Shown: one piece after another, positions 35,947 through 44,542 of the stretch
Layout of the letters: each line of letters opens with the position of its first letter
Position numbering within the stretch: the first letter of the stretch is position 1
Notes under the pieces: generated by a model
What the model was told of the DNA's origin: nothing
The model's database searches: none
Seen by the model: the letters and a program-made list of their open reading frames with translations, nothing else
NCBI GenBank assembly: GCA_016281125.1
Contig: JAEEIA010000053.1
Coordinates: 80,078-144,077 of the forward strand
Length of the DNA stretch: 64,000 nt
Direction of reading: 5' to 3'
DNA from: Oscillospiraceae bacterium
GTDB taxonomy: Bacteria > Bacillota > Clostridia > Oscillospirales > Ruminococcaceae
Made by a program: the position numbers and the translations under genes

Positions 35947-38900
35947 ATGGGATTCAAAATTAAAAACGGCGTTTTGCTGAAATATGAAGGTGTCAGCGCG
36001 CTGGAAAAGCTCGGCATCCGCAAGCAGGATGAAACCCTTGCGGTGCCGAAAAATGTAACGGCAATCGCGGATGAAGCGTTTTCGATGACGGAGGTCAGCA
36101 GCATTTTCCTGCCGCCTTCGGTCACGCAGATCGGGGAGCGCGCCTTTGCGCTCTGTGCGGATTTGCAGCATGTTGAGTTTTCCGAGGGCCTGCGGGAGAT
36201 CGGCACGAATGCCTTTGACGGCTGCCATGTGCTCCGCACGGCCAAGCTGCCGGATACCTGCACGGCAATCGGTGCATGGGCATTCTGCAACTGCGGCGGC
36301 CTGCGGTCGCTGCGGCTCTCTGAGAAAATGGAGGCGATCCCCCGCGGAGCGTTCTCCGGCTGCTCCAGATTAGAGGAAATCACTGTGCCGGCCGGCGTCG
36401 AGCACATCGACAACCGCGCATTCTATGCGTGTACCTCGCTCGTGAATGTGAAGCTCTCCAAGGGACTGCGCACCATCGGACGCGAGGCGTTTGCGTGCTG
36501 TTCCTCGATGAAGGCGATCTATATTCCCGAAACCGTCACCGAAATTGCGGAGGACGCGTTTGCGGGCTGTACAGAGCTCAAGACTGTGATTATCCCGCCG
36601 TCTGTGACCAAGCTCCACCCCTATGCATTCGGCTCGGAGAACCATATCCAGACGATCACGACCGTGACGGGCAGCGCTGCACATCAGTTTGCAGTCGACA
36701 ACGGCATTTTCTGCTATACCGAAAAGGAAGCGGCCAAGCTGCGCGGCTGCAACCCTTCCTTTTTCATTGAATACGGCATCCTGAAAAAATATACGCAGGA
36801 ATACAACGTGCGGGATATCATGGTGCCGGAGGGAACCATCTGCATCGGCAAGCACGCGTTCGAGCAGAACCGTCAGCTTGTCAGCGTCGTCATTCCGGAG
36901 GGCGTTGTGGAGATCAGCAGCTATGCGTTCAACGGCTGCCGCAGTCTTCAGCGGGTCTATCTGCCCACCACGCTCCGGACAATCGGCCGGTTTGCGTTCC
37001 GGGACTGCCCGCTGCTGGAGGTCATCCTGCCGCAGGGGATTGAGGTCGTGGAAAAGAACGCATTCCAGGGCTGCACAACCATGCGCAGATTCTATATGCC
37101 GGATACGCTGAAGGTGCTTGACAACGAGGCGCTGCGTGACTGCATGTCCCTGAGCGAGCTGCGGTTCTCCGCCAGCCTCGAATCCGTCAGCGAAGGCGTC
37201 TGCGTGGGCTGCTCGTCGCTGCGCACTGTCGTCATTCCGGAGGGGCCGCGCTATATCCAGCAGAATGCGTTCCGCGGATGCAGCAGCCTTTCGGAGGCGT
37301 TTATACCGGACAGCGTTTCTGAGGTTTCCGGCAATGCCTTTGCCGATACCCCGCTGTTCAAAATGACTGCCGGTCATTATATCGTCGGCAGATTCCTGAT
37401 TAAAGCGGACGGATACAGCCCAATTCCGGTCGGCGTTCACCGCATCGGCCCGCGTGCCTTTGAGCGCGGCGGACTGCGGCAGGCCGTCATTCCGGAGGGC
37501 GTCATCAGCATCGGCGATCAGGCGTTCGCAAACTGCGGCGTCCTGACGGATGTGGTGATCCCGAAAACCGTGACGGAAATCGGCGTGGATGCGTTTGCAT
37601 ATACGCCGTGGATGACGCGCCGCACGGAGCCGTTTACCATCGCAGGCGCAAATATTCTGCTGCATGCAAGTGTCACGACGCCGACGGTGAACATTCCGGT
37701 CGGTGTCCGCTGCATTGCGCCCTCGGCGTTTTCGCAGCTGCCCGCCAGACATATCGTGATTCCCGAAGGCGTCACGCATATCCAGCACGGTGCATTTTCG
37801 TACTGCGAACAGCTGGAAACCGTTGAGCTGCCCTCGACGCTGCGCCGCCTGGACGGATACATGTTCCACGGCTGCACCAAACTGACAAAGGTGCTGTTCC
37901 GCGGCGGCCCGGAAAAGGTCGGCCACGCGATGTTCAGCAGCTGTCTGTCACTGAAAACGGTCACGCTGCCGGATACAATCCGGGAGATTGACAATGAAGC
38001 ATTTTATCATGCAGGCATTGAGAAAATCGTGATTCCGGACGGTGTCACGCGCATCGGACAGTCTGCATTCAGCCACTGCGACCGCCTGACGGATATTGCG
38101 ATTCCCGCCTCCGTGACGGAAATCAGCGAGAACGCATTCACAGAATGCCCGAAGTTCCGCGTCCATGCGGATCCCGGCAGCTACGCAGAGCGCTATGCCA
38201 AGCAGCATCACATGATGATGACGCTTGTGCCGATGAATATGTCCGTATTTGCGGAGGAACCCGAGGAACAGCTGTTGCAGCAGGATGTGCCGGAGCAGCG
38301 GAGAGCCGCCGCCGGCGTACCGGCAAGCACAGATCCCGCATTCCTCTGGGAGCAGCCCAAGCCGGAACCAGCAGCGGCAGAATCCGAAGCGGCCGCACTG
38401 CAGCAGACGGAAGCCGTTCCGGAAGCAGCGCAGGCCGAATCGGCTGCGGAACAGTCTGCTGCCGAAGAAAAGCCTGCAAAGCGGCCTGAAAAGGAAAAGC
38501 CCGCGAAGAAGCAGGCCGAGCAGAAGCCGGATGCAGATCAGCAACCGGAGAAGAAATCTGCCGGAAAGAAGACCGCGGCGGACGAACAGCCGAAGGAGGC
38601 TGCTGCTGAGAAACCCGCAGAACCCGTCACAGAGGAGCAGTCTGCGACGAAGAAGCGGAGCAAGACCGTCACCTTTGACGAGGAAGAGGAGCAGAACTAC
38701 GCCGAGCGGATCAAGCGCGAGCTGGAAACGGCGCGCAAGAAGTCCGTCACGGCGGATCCGAAGGCCAAGCTGCCGAAGCTCGAGCTGGAGGAGGAGCCTG
38801 CACCTGCGCCGGAAAAGCCGAAGCGCCGCAAGAAGAAGGAGCTGACCGAGGAGGAACGCGAGCTGAAACTGCGCGCAAAGGAAACGCCGGAGGAAACCAA

Positions 38901-39276
38901 GGCGCGTCACCGCGCAAAGCTGCTGGACGATCTGCCCGATCTGCCGCCGGAGCCGAAGAAGCCGCGCCCTGTCGCGGAGCCGCTGCCGGAGGAGATCAAA
39001 TTGCAGCTGCCGCCGGAGGCGATCCAGACGGAGCCGAAAAAGGAGCCGGTCAGCAAACTGCCGGACATTCCGGAGCTGCCGCGCAGACCGAAGCCCGCAA
39101 GGACGATTCGCCTGGATATTCCGATGATCGACGAGGTCAAGCCGATCGAGGTACCGAAGGCAGACGAGGGCAAACCGCCTGTGCTGTCCAACCCGGCGGA
39201 GCAGGAGAAGGATCCGTTTGCGGATGCCGATATCCACTGGAACAGCGATCAGACGACTTTCACGATCCGGTTCTGA
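35947..39276 (+). CDS. Very large BspA-like LRR_5 protein without a signal peptide, charged C-terminus
   Basis: 1109 aa. Residues about 30-760 are a long run of LRR_5/BspA-type repeats (pattern IGxxAFxxCxxLxxVxLPxxVxxI, for example IGTNAFDGCHVLRTAKLPDT). Residues about 790-1060 are of low complexity, rich in Ala, Glu, Lys and Pro (EKPAKRPEKEKPAKKQAEQK), then a short tail (PFADADIHWNSDQTTFTIRF). No signal peptide or membrane helix is visible, which is odd because such repeats are normally on secreted proteins. CAGGAGG precedes the ATG. It is transcribed alone. It may be exported by an unknown route or be a cytoplasmic scaffold; neither is shown. Confidence 0.9.
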   Translation: MGFKIKNGVLLKYEGVSALEKLGIRKQDETLAVPKNVTAIADEAFSMTEVSSIFLPPSVTQIGERAFALCADLQHVEFSEGLREIGTNAFDGCHVLRTAKLPDTCTAIGAWAFCNCGGLRSLRLSEKMEAIPRGAFSGCSRLEEITVPAGVEHIDNRAFYACTSLVNVKLSKGLRTIGREAFACCSSMKAIYIPETVTEIAEDAFAGCTELKTVIIPPSVTKLHPYAFGSENHIQTITTVTGSAAHQFAVDNGIFCYTEKEAAKLRGCNPSFFIEYGILKKYTQEYNVRDIMVPEGTICIGKHAFEQNRQLVSVVIPEGVVEISSYAFNGCRSLQRVYLPTTLRTIGRFAFRDCPLLEVILPQGIEVVEKNAFQGCTTMRRFYMPDTLKVLDNEALRDCMSLSELRFSASLESVSEGVCVGCSSLRTVVIPEGPRYIQQNAFRGCSSLSEAFIPDSVSEVSGNAFADTPLFKMTAGHYIVGRFLIKADGYSPIPVGVHRIGPRAFERGGLRQAVIPEGVISIGDQAFANCGVLTDVVIPKTVTEIGVDAFAYTPWMTRRTEPFTIAGANILLHASVTTPTVNIPVGVRCIAPSAFSQLPARHIVIPEGVTHIQHGAFSYCEQLETVELPSTLRRLDGYMFHGCTKLTKVLFRGGPEKVGHAMFSSCLSLKTVTLPDTIREIDNEAFYHAGIEKIVIPDGVTRIGQSAFSHCDRLTDIAIPASVTEISENAFTECPKFRVHADPGSYAERYAKQHHMMMTLVPMNMSVFAEEPEEQLLQQDVPEQRRAAAGVPASTDPAFLWEQPKPEPAAAESEAAALQQTEAVPEAAQAESAAEQSAAEEKPAKRPEKEKPAKKQAEQKPDADQQPEKKSAGKKTAADEQPKEAAAEKPAEPVTEEQSATKKRSKTVTFDEEEEQNYAERIKRELETARKKSVTADPKAKLPKLELEEEPAPAPEKPKRRKKKELTEEERELKLRAKETPEETKARHRAKLLDDLPDLPPEPKKPRPVAEPLPEEIKLQLPPEAIQTEPKKEPVSKLPDIPELPRRPKPARTIRLDIPMIDEVKPIEVPKADEGKPPVLSNPAEQEKDPFADADIHWNSDQTTFTIRF

Positions 39277-39290
39277 GAGAAGAATGCAAA

Positions 39291-39318
39291 AAGGGGATGC
39301 GCTTTGGCGCGTCCCCTT
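39291..39318 (+). terminator. Terminator of the LRR_5 protein gene
   Basis: AAGGGGATGCGC...GCGCGTCCCCTT hairpin followed by ATCTTG. Confidence 0.75.
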
Positions 39319-39330
39319 ATCTTGTCCAAA

Positions 39331-39390
39331 AGCGGTATCTCCGATGGAATGATAACGGGCTCCGCCCCGTGATAAAGCCGCCGGAGGTAC
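39331..39390. repeat. Mosaic intergenic repeat, copy 6 (two module-3 ends around one hairpin)
   Basis: AGCGGTATCTCCGATGGA (module 3 read backwards), ATGATAA, a CGGG-CTCCG-CCCG hairpin, then GCCGCCGGAGGTAC (module 3 read forwards). Its symmetry shows that the modules recombine. Confidence 0.75.
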
Positions 39391-39406
39391 TTGTTCGATA
39401 AACACA

Positions 39407-39434
39407 AAAGAGCACAGCCGAAGCTGTGCTCTTT
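39407..39434 (-). terminator. Terminator of the leftward dockerin gene
   Basis: AAAGAGCACAGC-CGAA-GCTGTGCTCTTT hairpin, 33 bp beyond the stop codon. Confidence 0.8.
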
Positions 39435-39466
39435 GTTGTTATGCTGTTGTCATGCCGTTCCGGAAA

Positions 39467-41935
39467 TCAGTCGTCCTTCTTTGCCGGTGCGAGCATTCCG
39501 CGGTAAGCAGCTGCATAGTCATCACGTCCGAGCGGCTCGCTGTGCAGATCCTTCAGCGGGGTAACCTTTCTGCGGCAGATGTCAGCAGAATCCCAGCCGA
39601 GGCCTTCCTTCATCGCAACAGTGATGTGCGTGTAGTACTTCAGGATGCCCTGTGCATCTTCAACGGTGATCTCGCCGTCGTTGTTGCCGTTCGCATCGCC
39701 CCAGACGTCCATTGCATAATGCATGAACGGCAGGCATGCCTTTGCATTTTCGGCATCACCAAATGCCTTCTTAATGGCCTTCATGTCGAAGAACCAGTCA
39801 CCAACATCCTTCTTTGCAACTCTGACGTGCGTGTAGTAGAGAAGTGCGAGCTGTGCGTCATCAACGCTGACCTCACCGTCGAGGTCGGAGTCGCCGCGGA
39901 GAACGAGGTAAACGGAGAACTTGCCTGCTTCCAGACCGTTCTTGATGCCTGCTTCTTCGATGAGCTCATCGCCGTAGCCTGCATCGCGGATTGCCTGCTT
40001 CACAGCGTCCTCATCGGTCAGCTTGAAGTAAACAGACTTGATGGTCATGCCAGTACCCTGCGGCATTTCCAGATCAGCCGGCTTCAGAGCATCCGGCTTG
40101 AATGCGTCGGTGACATCCTTGGTCTTGAGAACCTGCTCGATGCCGCCCTCATAGAAGTGCAGGGAAACGCTCAGGTTGGAGAGGTCGAATTCAGTTTCTT
40201 CCTCGGACCAGAAGACCATACCCTCATCCTTGACACCGTCAAACTCGAAGGAGATGTAGGTGGCAGCAGTGGTGGTGGTCGGTTCCGGTGTGGTGATCGG
40301 CGTGGTGGAGGTTACAGGAGCCGGAGTGGTTTCGCTCACCGGAGTGGTTTCGCTCACCGGAGTGGTTTCGCTCACCGGAGTGGTTTCGCTCACCGGAGTG
40401 GTAGAGGTGCCCTGAGCCGGCGTGGTATCGCTGCCCTCAGGCGGAGTGGTCTGAACCGGAGTCGTTACACTGCCCTCAGCCGGCGTGGTGTCGCTTGCCG
40501 GTACGGTAGTGTCTTCCGGATTCGTGGTCGTCGTAACCGTGGTCGTGGTGGACTCAGATGCTACTGCGGTGGTCGTGGTGACAGCCGGAGTGGTGTCGGT
40601 CACGACTTCGATGATACGCTCGACATCGAAGAATGCGCTGCCGCTCATGCCGTAATCGGACTCAGCGGAAGCAGTCAGCTTCTTGGAGGACTTGATTTCC
40701 TTAATGGTGTAGCCCTCTGCCAGCCATTTTGCCTCGTACTTGTCGCGGATGGCCTGTGCGACTTCGTCAGCCTTGTCATCCTCAAGCGTCAGGATTGCCT
40801 TTGCGGAGTAGCCGTCGATGGAATACTCAGCGCTGGTTGCCTTATCGGTAATTTCCTTGATGCTATTCTTGCCGGTGAGCGGAATGGTAACATTCACATA
40901 CTCGCCGTAATTGCTGTTGATGAATTCGACAGCCTTATCGTAGCCCTTCTGGACACGCTCGTCTTCCCAGAACTGGGAAACCGTAGCCGGCTTCTTCTCC
41001 TCGAACTTGCTGATGACCTTATCAGCGTACTTTTCCGGAGCGCCGACACCCTTTGCAGCCTCAACGAGCTTCTCGGTGTAGTCGGTGTAGAGCGTATCGA
41101 GATCGGATGCGGAAGCGCTCAGTGCCTTCACAGCCTCGATCATCTTAGCAACACAGCTCTCGCCGTCCTTTGCCTTCTTGACGTACTTGTCCAGCTTATC
41201 GTTGAACTTTGCGGTGTTGCCGCCGTTCTTTGCAGCAGCATCCTTCAGGAGCTGTGCAGCCTCATCGAGCTTTGCGAGGACATATTCCTCAACAGCCTTG
41301 TAGTCGGTGTAGGTCTTCCCCTTGTCATCGGTCAGGGTGATCTTGTAGGAAACAGTCTTTGCCTCAGCATCGAACTTGGCATCAACCAGAACCTTGCAGC
41401 TCAGGTTGAACTTCGTCCAGTCAGCCTTGACCGGCTTGCCGCCGACCGTGCCTTCCTTGCCGCCGTTCTGGATGCGCATTTCCTGCTCGATCAGAGCGCC
41501 TGCGATCTCGCCGATGTTTGCAATCTCGAATTCAGCCTTGCCGGTGCCGTCGCTGTTGACAGTGATCTTTGCCGGGGAAACAGCTGCGAGAAGATCGTCT
41601 GCCGTAGCAGAGTCGATGCGGTCAGACTTCAGCATCGCTTTCTTTGCGTACTTCTTGCCCTGTTCAAGAGCAACCGTGAAGCTCTTGTCGCCAGCTGCCA
41701 GCAGGGCAGCTTCAGCTTTGTCGTTCCAGTCGGAATGCAGACCGACCAGCGGATCTTCTTCATTCAGCGGGACGAACAGAACACGCTCCTGATCGACAAC
41801 GATCGGGAATTTCGTTTCAGACTCTGTTCCTTCCGCTGCGCTGATGTTCAAGTTTGCTGCGACAGCGGAAAGCTGGCTCAGCACGAGAATCGAACTGGAA
41901 GCGGCTGCAAGTGTACGCTTGAAAATTGATTTCAT
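39467..41935 (-). CDS. Secreted dockerin protein with Thr-rich linker, unknown N-terminal region
   Basis: 822 aa. Signal peptide at residues 1-35 (MKSIFKRTLAAASSSILVLS...). Residues 36-440 are not recognised; a Lys-rich helical part (about 210-300) is followed by a beta-rich part. A Thr/Pro/Ser/Glu linker (about 445-560) contains four exact VSETTP units. After a beta domain (ISFEFDGVKDEG...), two calcium loops follow (GDSDLDGEVSVDDAQLALLY and NNDGEITVEDAQGILKYYTH) separated by about 60 residues, more than in a standard dockerin. AAAGGAGAGG precedes the ATG. Probably a cell-surface or scaffold-bound protein. Confidence 0.85.
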   Translation of the reverse strand: MKSIFKRTLAAASSSILVLSQLSAVAANLNISAAEGTESETKFPIVVDQERVLFVPLNEEDPLVGLHSDWNDKAEAALLAAGDKSFTVALEQGKKYAKKAMLKSDRIDSATADDLLAAVSPAKITVNSDGTGKAEFEIANIGEIAGALIEQEMRIQNGGKEGTVGGKPVKADWTKFNLSCKVLVDAKFDAEAKTVSYKITLTDDKGKTYTDYKAVEEYVLAKLDEAAQLLKDAAAKNGGNTAKFNDKLDKYVKKAKDGESCVAKMIEAVKALSASASDLDTLYTDYTEKLVEAAKGVGAPEKYADKVISKFEEKKPATVSQFWEDERVQKGYDKAVEFINSNYGEYVNVTIPLTGKNSIKEITDKATSAEYSIDGYSAKAILTLEDDKADEVAQAIRDKYEAKWLAEGYTIKEIKSSKKLTASAESDYGMSGSAFFDVERIIEVVTDTTPAVTTTTAVASESTTTTVTTTTNPEDTTVPASDTTPAEGSVTTPVQTTPPEGSDTTPAQGTSTTPVSETTPVSETTPVSETTPVSETTPAPVTSTTPITTPEPTTTTAATYISFEFDGVKDEGMVFWSEEETEFDLSNLSVSLHFYEGGIEQVLKTKDVTDAFKPDALKPADLEMPQGTGMTIKSVYFKLTDEDAVKQAIRDAGYGDELIEEAGIKNGLEAGKFSVYLVLRGDSDLDGEVSVDDAQLALLYYTHVRVAKKDVGDWFFDMKAIKKAFGDAENAKACLPFMHYAMDVWGDANGNNDGEITVEDAQGILKYYTHITVAMKEGLGWDSADICRRKVTPLKDLHSEPLGRDDYAAAYRGMLAPAKKDD
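40323..40400. repeat. 18-bp tandem repeat in a coding linker
   Basis: Four identical 18-bp units (GGAGTGGTTTCGCTCACC) encode VSETTP on the minus strand. A short coding minisatellite, not a CRISPR: there are no spacers. Confidence 0.9.
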
Positions 41936-42055
41936 TCTAACCTCTCCTTTGTTATAATGGATTATGTACGGAATGTGTCACAGATCCGTGTTCAAAGCGG
42001 GTCGTACAGCCTGATTTCGATCCTCTTGCGTACTGGGACACATATACATACTGCC

Positions 42056-42084
42056 ATTATAGCATTATTCTCCGAAAATTGCAA
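42056..42084 (-). promoter_or_regulatory. Promoter of the leftward dockerin gene
   Basis: Minus strand: TTGCAA, 17 bases, TATAAT with extended ATGC; leader of about 115 nt. Confidence 0.78.
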
Positions 42085-42303
42085 GCGTTTTTGCCCAAAT
42101 TGTAAAGATTCAACAAAGTGCATATTTTTGTATCACAGCGTTTAGCGAATTTTAACACGCATTTTCCGGTCTTTTCCACATCCCGGAAACGGCAGAATTG
42201 CTGTATCCGGCGGGAATTCTTGTCAAAATGCACAAAAGCGCCCAAAGATTGCGGATTATTGAAAGTTAATAAATAAATTTATATCAAAATCGTACAAAAA
42301 GTA

Positions 42304-42332
42304 TTGACAAACCAGAAATTATGTGCTATAAT
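42304..42332 (+). promoter_or_regulatory. Consensus promoter of the repeated-start-site unit
   Basis: TTGACA, 17 bases, TATAAT with extended TGC: a perfect match. No ordinary gene follows; transcription would begin near 42339 and run to the terminator at 42753-42793. Confidence 0.9.
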
Positions 42333-42434
42333 ACAGACAAGAAAAGAACAGAAACACCAGACAGAACAGGAGGCGTTCCCAATGGGCTAACAGCATAAAT
42401 CGCAATCAAGAATCAAAGAAAGGATGTGCTTCCG

Positions 42435-42458
42435 ATGCAGAGGTACAGCGGCGGTTGA
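42435..42458 (+). CDS. Micro-ORF MQRYSGG in the start-site array
   Basis: Seven codons and TGA, preceded by AAAGGATGTG at good spacing. Listed because the start cassette is repeated; translation is unproven. An overlapping frame begins at the ATG inside the Shine-Dalgarno itself (MCFRCRG...), with no spacing for a ribosome binding site. Confidence 0.3.
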   Translation: MQRYSGG

Positions 42459-42519
42459 ATACCGCGAAGGAGACAATTAACAAATGTATGAACCAAATAG
42501 CCAAAAGGATGTGTTTCCG

Positions 42520-42543
42520 ATGCAGAGTTCAATGAGCGGATAA
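42520..42543 (+). CDS. Micro-ORF MQSSMSG in the start-site array
   Basis: Seven codons and TAA behind AAAGGATGTGTTTCCG. Same length and similar residues (MQ..S.G) as the micro-ORF at 42435, which may be meaningful. Confidence 0.3.
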   Translation: MQSSMSG

Positions 42544-42679
42544 AATCATTTACTGATCGGGTCGATCAATATCAGGATGCCAAAATCAAGCAGAAGGATG
42601 TGTTACCGATGTACAGGTAAGCGTGTTCGCAAGAGGCGGATAACAGCAGGAAAATCTGAGAAGAAAGGAAGTGCTACCG

Positions 42680-42754
42680 ATGCCGTGCTCCCATAGACAG
42701 CACAGCGGCCGATATGGTATAGGTCGGAAGCCGTGCGGTGAATCAAAAAGCTGA
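42680..42754 (+). CDS. 24-residue micro-ORF ending the start-site array
   Basis: Encodes a basic peptide beginning MPCSHRQHSGRYGIG with two Cys, behind AAAGGAAGTGCTACCG. Its stop codon lies at the foot of the terminator hairpin. The longest product of the array and the best candidate for a functional peptide. Confidence 0.35.
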   Translation: MPCSHRQHSGRYGIGRKPCGESKS

Positions 42755-42793
42755 CGACACTGTCACCCGTGCAGACAGTGTCGTCGCTTTTTT
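42753..42793 (+). terminator. Terminator of the start-site array
   Basis: GACGACACTGTC...GACAGTGTCGTC, a 12-bp perfect stem followed by GC and seven T residues. Confidence 0.93.
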
Positions 42794-42831
42794 ATAGTAT
42801 TGCGCTCCGGCACACCGGGGCTTTTTGCTGC

Positions 42832-43647
42832 TCAGAGGTTTTTCGCAGCATAACCCGTCCAGCTGCGGTCGCGGGAGAGCGCGCCGCCTGGCGCAAAGAC
42901 CTGTGCCGCGTCCGCATCATCCAGCAGATACGCGTCAAACCATGCATTCATGTAGCCCGTATAGGAGCCCGGGCTCGTGCAGCATTTGGTATGACCGGCA
43001 TTTTTCAGGCTTGCGTATACCGCCGTGCAGTTCGTCGCGTTATACGCGGGTTTGACATACAGCGATGCCGGAACAATCCAGTCAGAGGAGCCTGCCGCGT
43101 AAAACGTCGGGACGGTCAGCTGTGCGGCACTGCCGGTCTGGACATTGCCCGCAATCGTAAAAACGCAGTCGATGCGTGCATCAGCGGCTGCGGCCTTGAC
43201 GGCGCTCATGCCGCCCTGCGAATGTCCCGCCGCTCCGATGTGTTCCAGATCCGCCTTGCCGTAAAAGACGCTGTCGGCGTCGGCGTTTTCCGCGGTGATA
43301 AAGTCGATTGAAGCGCGCTGCGCATTGCCGTTTCCGGCGAACAGCTCGCGGTTCGCGATGACGATGTAGCCGTGCTCAGCCAGCCCGGAGAGCAATCCGT
43401 AATACAGTGCGGGCGCGCACATGGTACCGTTTGCCCAGACGATAACCGGGTAGGTCGCCTCATCCTGCACGAGCAGGCTTTCGGGATAGAAAACAATCTG
43501 TCCTTCGCTGAGCCAGTCGTCGCAGATGACGCCGCCGCTGTTGTAGGAAGCGGCGGATACGGGTGCCGCTGCGGCACCCTGCACGAATGCCGTGCAGAGC
43601 ATGCCTGCAAAGAGCGCGCTGAACAGCTTTTTCTTAATTTGTTTCAT
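42832..43647 (-). CDS. Secreted alpha/beta-hydrolase (dienelactone hydrolase/cutinase-like)
   Basis: 271 aa. Signal peptide at residues 1-33 (MKQIKKKLFSALFAGMLCTA...). An alpha/beta-hydrolase with the nucleophile elbow GHSQGG (AAGHSQGGMSAVKAA), an acid in AAGSSDWIVP and a His in LKNAGHTKC. The start at 43647 is supported by AAAGGATGTTATATT before the ATG; an in-frame upstream start lacks this. The substrate could be an ester of plant polymers. It is a single-gene unit. Confidence 0.85.
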   Translation of the reverse strand: MKQIKKKLFSALFAGMLCTAFVQGAAAAPVSAASYNSGGVICDDWLSEGQIVFYPESLLVQDEATYPVIVWANGTMCAPALYYGLLSGLAEHGYIVIANRELFAGNGNAQRASIDFITAENADADSVFYGKADLEHIGAAGHSQGGMSAVKAAAADARIDCVFTIAGNVQTGSAAQLTVPTFYAAGSSDWIVPASLYVKPAYNATNCTAVYASLKNAGHTKCCTSPGSYTGYMNAWFDAYLLDDADAAQVFAPGGALSRDRSWTGYAAKNL

Positions 43648-43706
43648 AATATAACATCCTTTCTCAGTATGATTCATCCGCGTCCGTTTTACATGCGGAT
43701 ATTTTA

Positions 43707-43735
43707 ATTATAACAAGATTGCTCTTATTTGTCAA
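43707..43735 (-). promoter_or_regulatory. Promoter of the secreted hydrolase gene
   Basis: Minus strand: TTGACA, 17 bases, TATAAT. Confidence 0.88.
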
Positions 43736-43819
43736 TATTAGCGCAAGAAAAAACAGATTTCTTCTATTGAAAGGGGTGCGTGCTGTGTGAAATAAACATG
43801 AAACCGGTTTTTCAGAGAA

Positions 43820-43848
43820 TTGACTTTTTCAGGGAAATCCTTTATAAT
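43820..43848 (+). promoter_or_regulatory. Promoter of the 43882 gene and ogt
   Basis: TTGACT, 17 bases, TATAAT, about 33 bp upstream of the start. Confidence 0.85.
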
Positions 43849-43881
43849 AAGCCCAAAGATTCTCACAATCGGAGGGGCGAT

Positions 43882-44541
43882 ATGAACGCGCTTGCAATAA
43901 AAACAATCCCCGTATCGGATCAGTATGAAAACGAATGCATTGTGATTGATGATATTCCGTTCCATGAATATCTGATAAAATGGTATCAGGGAAACGGGTG
44001 GGGCAAGATACCGCAGCCAATCGCACCTGTGGAGGATCTTGCGTTCGCATGGAACGCGGAATATGATTATGAGGGCGACGCAAGATTTATGGCGTTTCTT
44101 CTCAAGCAGGATAAGGTGAATCTGCCGCTGCTGCTTTGTCCTGATGACTGCGATTTTTCATGTATTGTTATCGTCGCAGAAGTGGAGAAAACAGCAGATT
44201 TTGTCTATTGGAAACGCATAGGCAAAATCAATCATTCCATTGAAACTTTTGAAGAAGAAAAGGCGCACGGCATTGCTTATGTTGAAGCCTATACCGAGGA
44301 GGACTGGATCAAGTATCATGATCCTGACCTGCATGATGTTCACTCTGATACATGGCGTGAATGGATTTCTGCAAACTGGTCAGAGGAATTATTCCGGCGG
44401 AGAATCAACTATACTTACCCCTGCTATCAGGATGACAGAAACATTGATTGGATATATGAATGCAGCTGGTGTTTTGACCGGAACCAATATGATGAACTGA
44501 CTGCTTCATGCAATCCGCATTGGTTCATGGACGGAGAATGA
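43882..44541 (+). CDS. Unknown acidic, Trp-rich protein
   Basis: 219 aa from the ATG behind CGGAGGGG. Acidic, rich in Trp, Tyr and Asp (WYQGNGWGKIPQP, WIYECSWCFDRNQYD), no signal peptide or membrane helix. The style resembles the small cytosolic proteins often annotated as immunity-like, but no toxin gene is adjacent and I make no family call. It is one base from the ogt start, so the two are cotranscribed. Confidence 0.75.
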   Translation: MNALAIKTIPVSDQYENECIVIDDIPFHEYLIKWYQGNGWGKIPQPIAPVEDLAFAWNAEYDYEGDARFMAFLLKQDKVNLPLLLCPDDCDFSCIVIVAEVEKTADFVYWKRIGKINHSIETFEEEKAHGIAYVEAYTEEDWIKYHDPDLHDVHSDTWREWISANWSEELFRRRINYTYPCYQDDRNIDWIYECSWCFDRNQYDELTASCNPHWFMDGE

Positions 44542-44542
44542 T

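Larger units (their letters stand above)
42339..42793 (+). ncRNA. Stand-alone transcript with five repeated translation-start cassettes
   Basis: About 450 nt between a perfect promoter and a strong terminator. It holds five cassettes of Shine-Dalgarno, conserved spacer and ATG: AGGAGGCGTTCCCAATG (ATG 42382), AAAGGATGTGCTTCCGATG (42435), AAAGGATGTGTTTCCGATG (42520), GAAGGATGTGTTACCGATG (42609), AAAGGAAGTGCTACCGATG (42680). AAGGATGTG and AAGGAAGTG each differ by one base from AAGGAGGTG, the anti-Shine-Dalgarno complement. The same AAAGGATGTG precedes real starts at 51407 and, nearly so, 43647. The ORFs are tiny: MG, MQRYSGG, MQSSMSG, MYR and a 24-mer. Whether it works as an mRNA for micropeptides or as a ribosome-binding RNA is unknown. 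Confidence 0.6.

Noticed and set aside
40323..40400. Short regular repeats that could suggest a CRISPR
   Set aside because: The 18-bp units are directly adjacent with no spacers and keep the reading frame.
39452..41929. An 825-codon ORF opposite the secreted dockerin gene
   Set aside because: It mirrors the coding strand exactly and contains repeats that are only the complement of the VSETTP linker.
42425..42485. MCFRCR/MCYRC frames beginning at the ATG inside the AAGGATGTG motifs
   Set aside because: The Shine-Dalgarno would overlap the start codon with no spacing, and the later ATG in each cassette is better placed. The recurrence of MC.RC follows from the repeated DNA motif.
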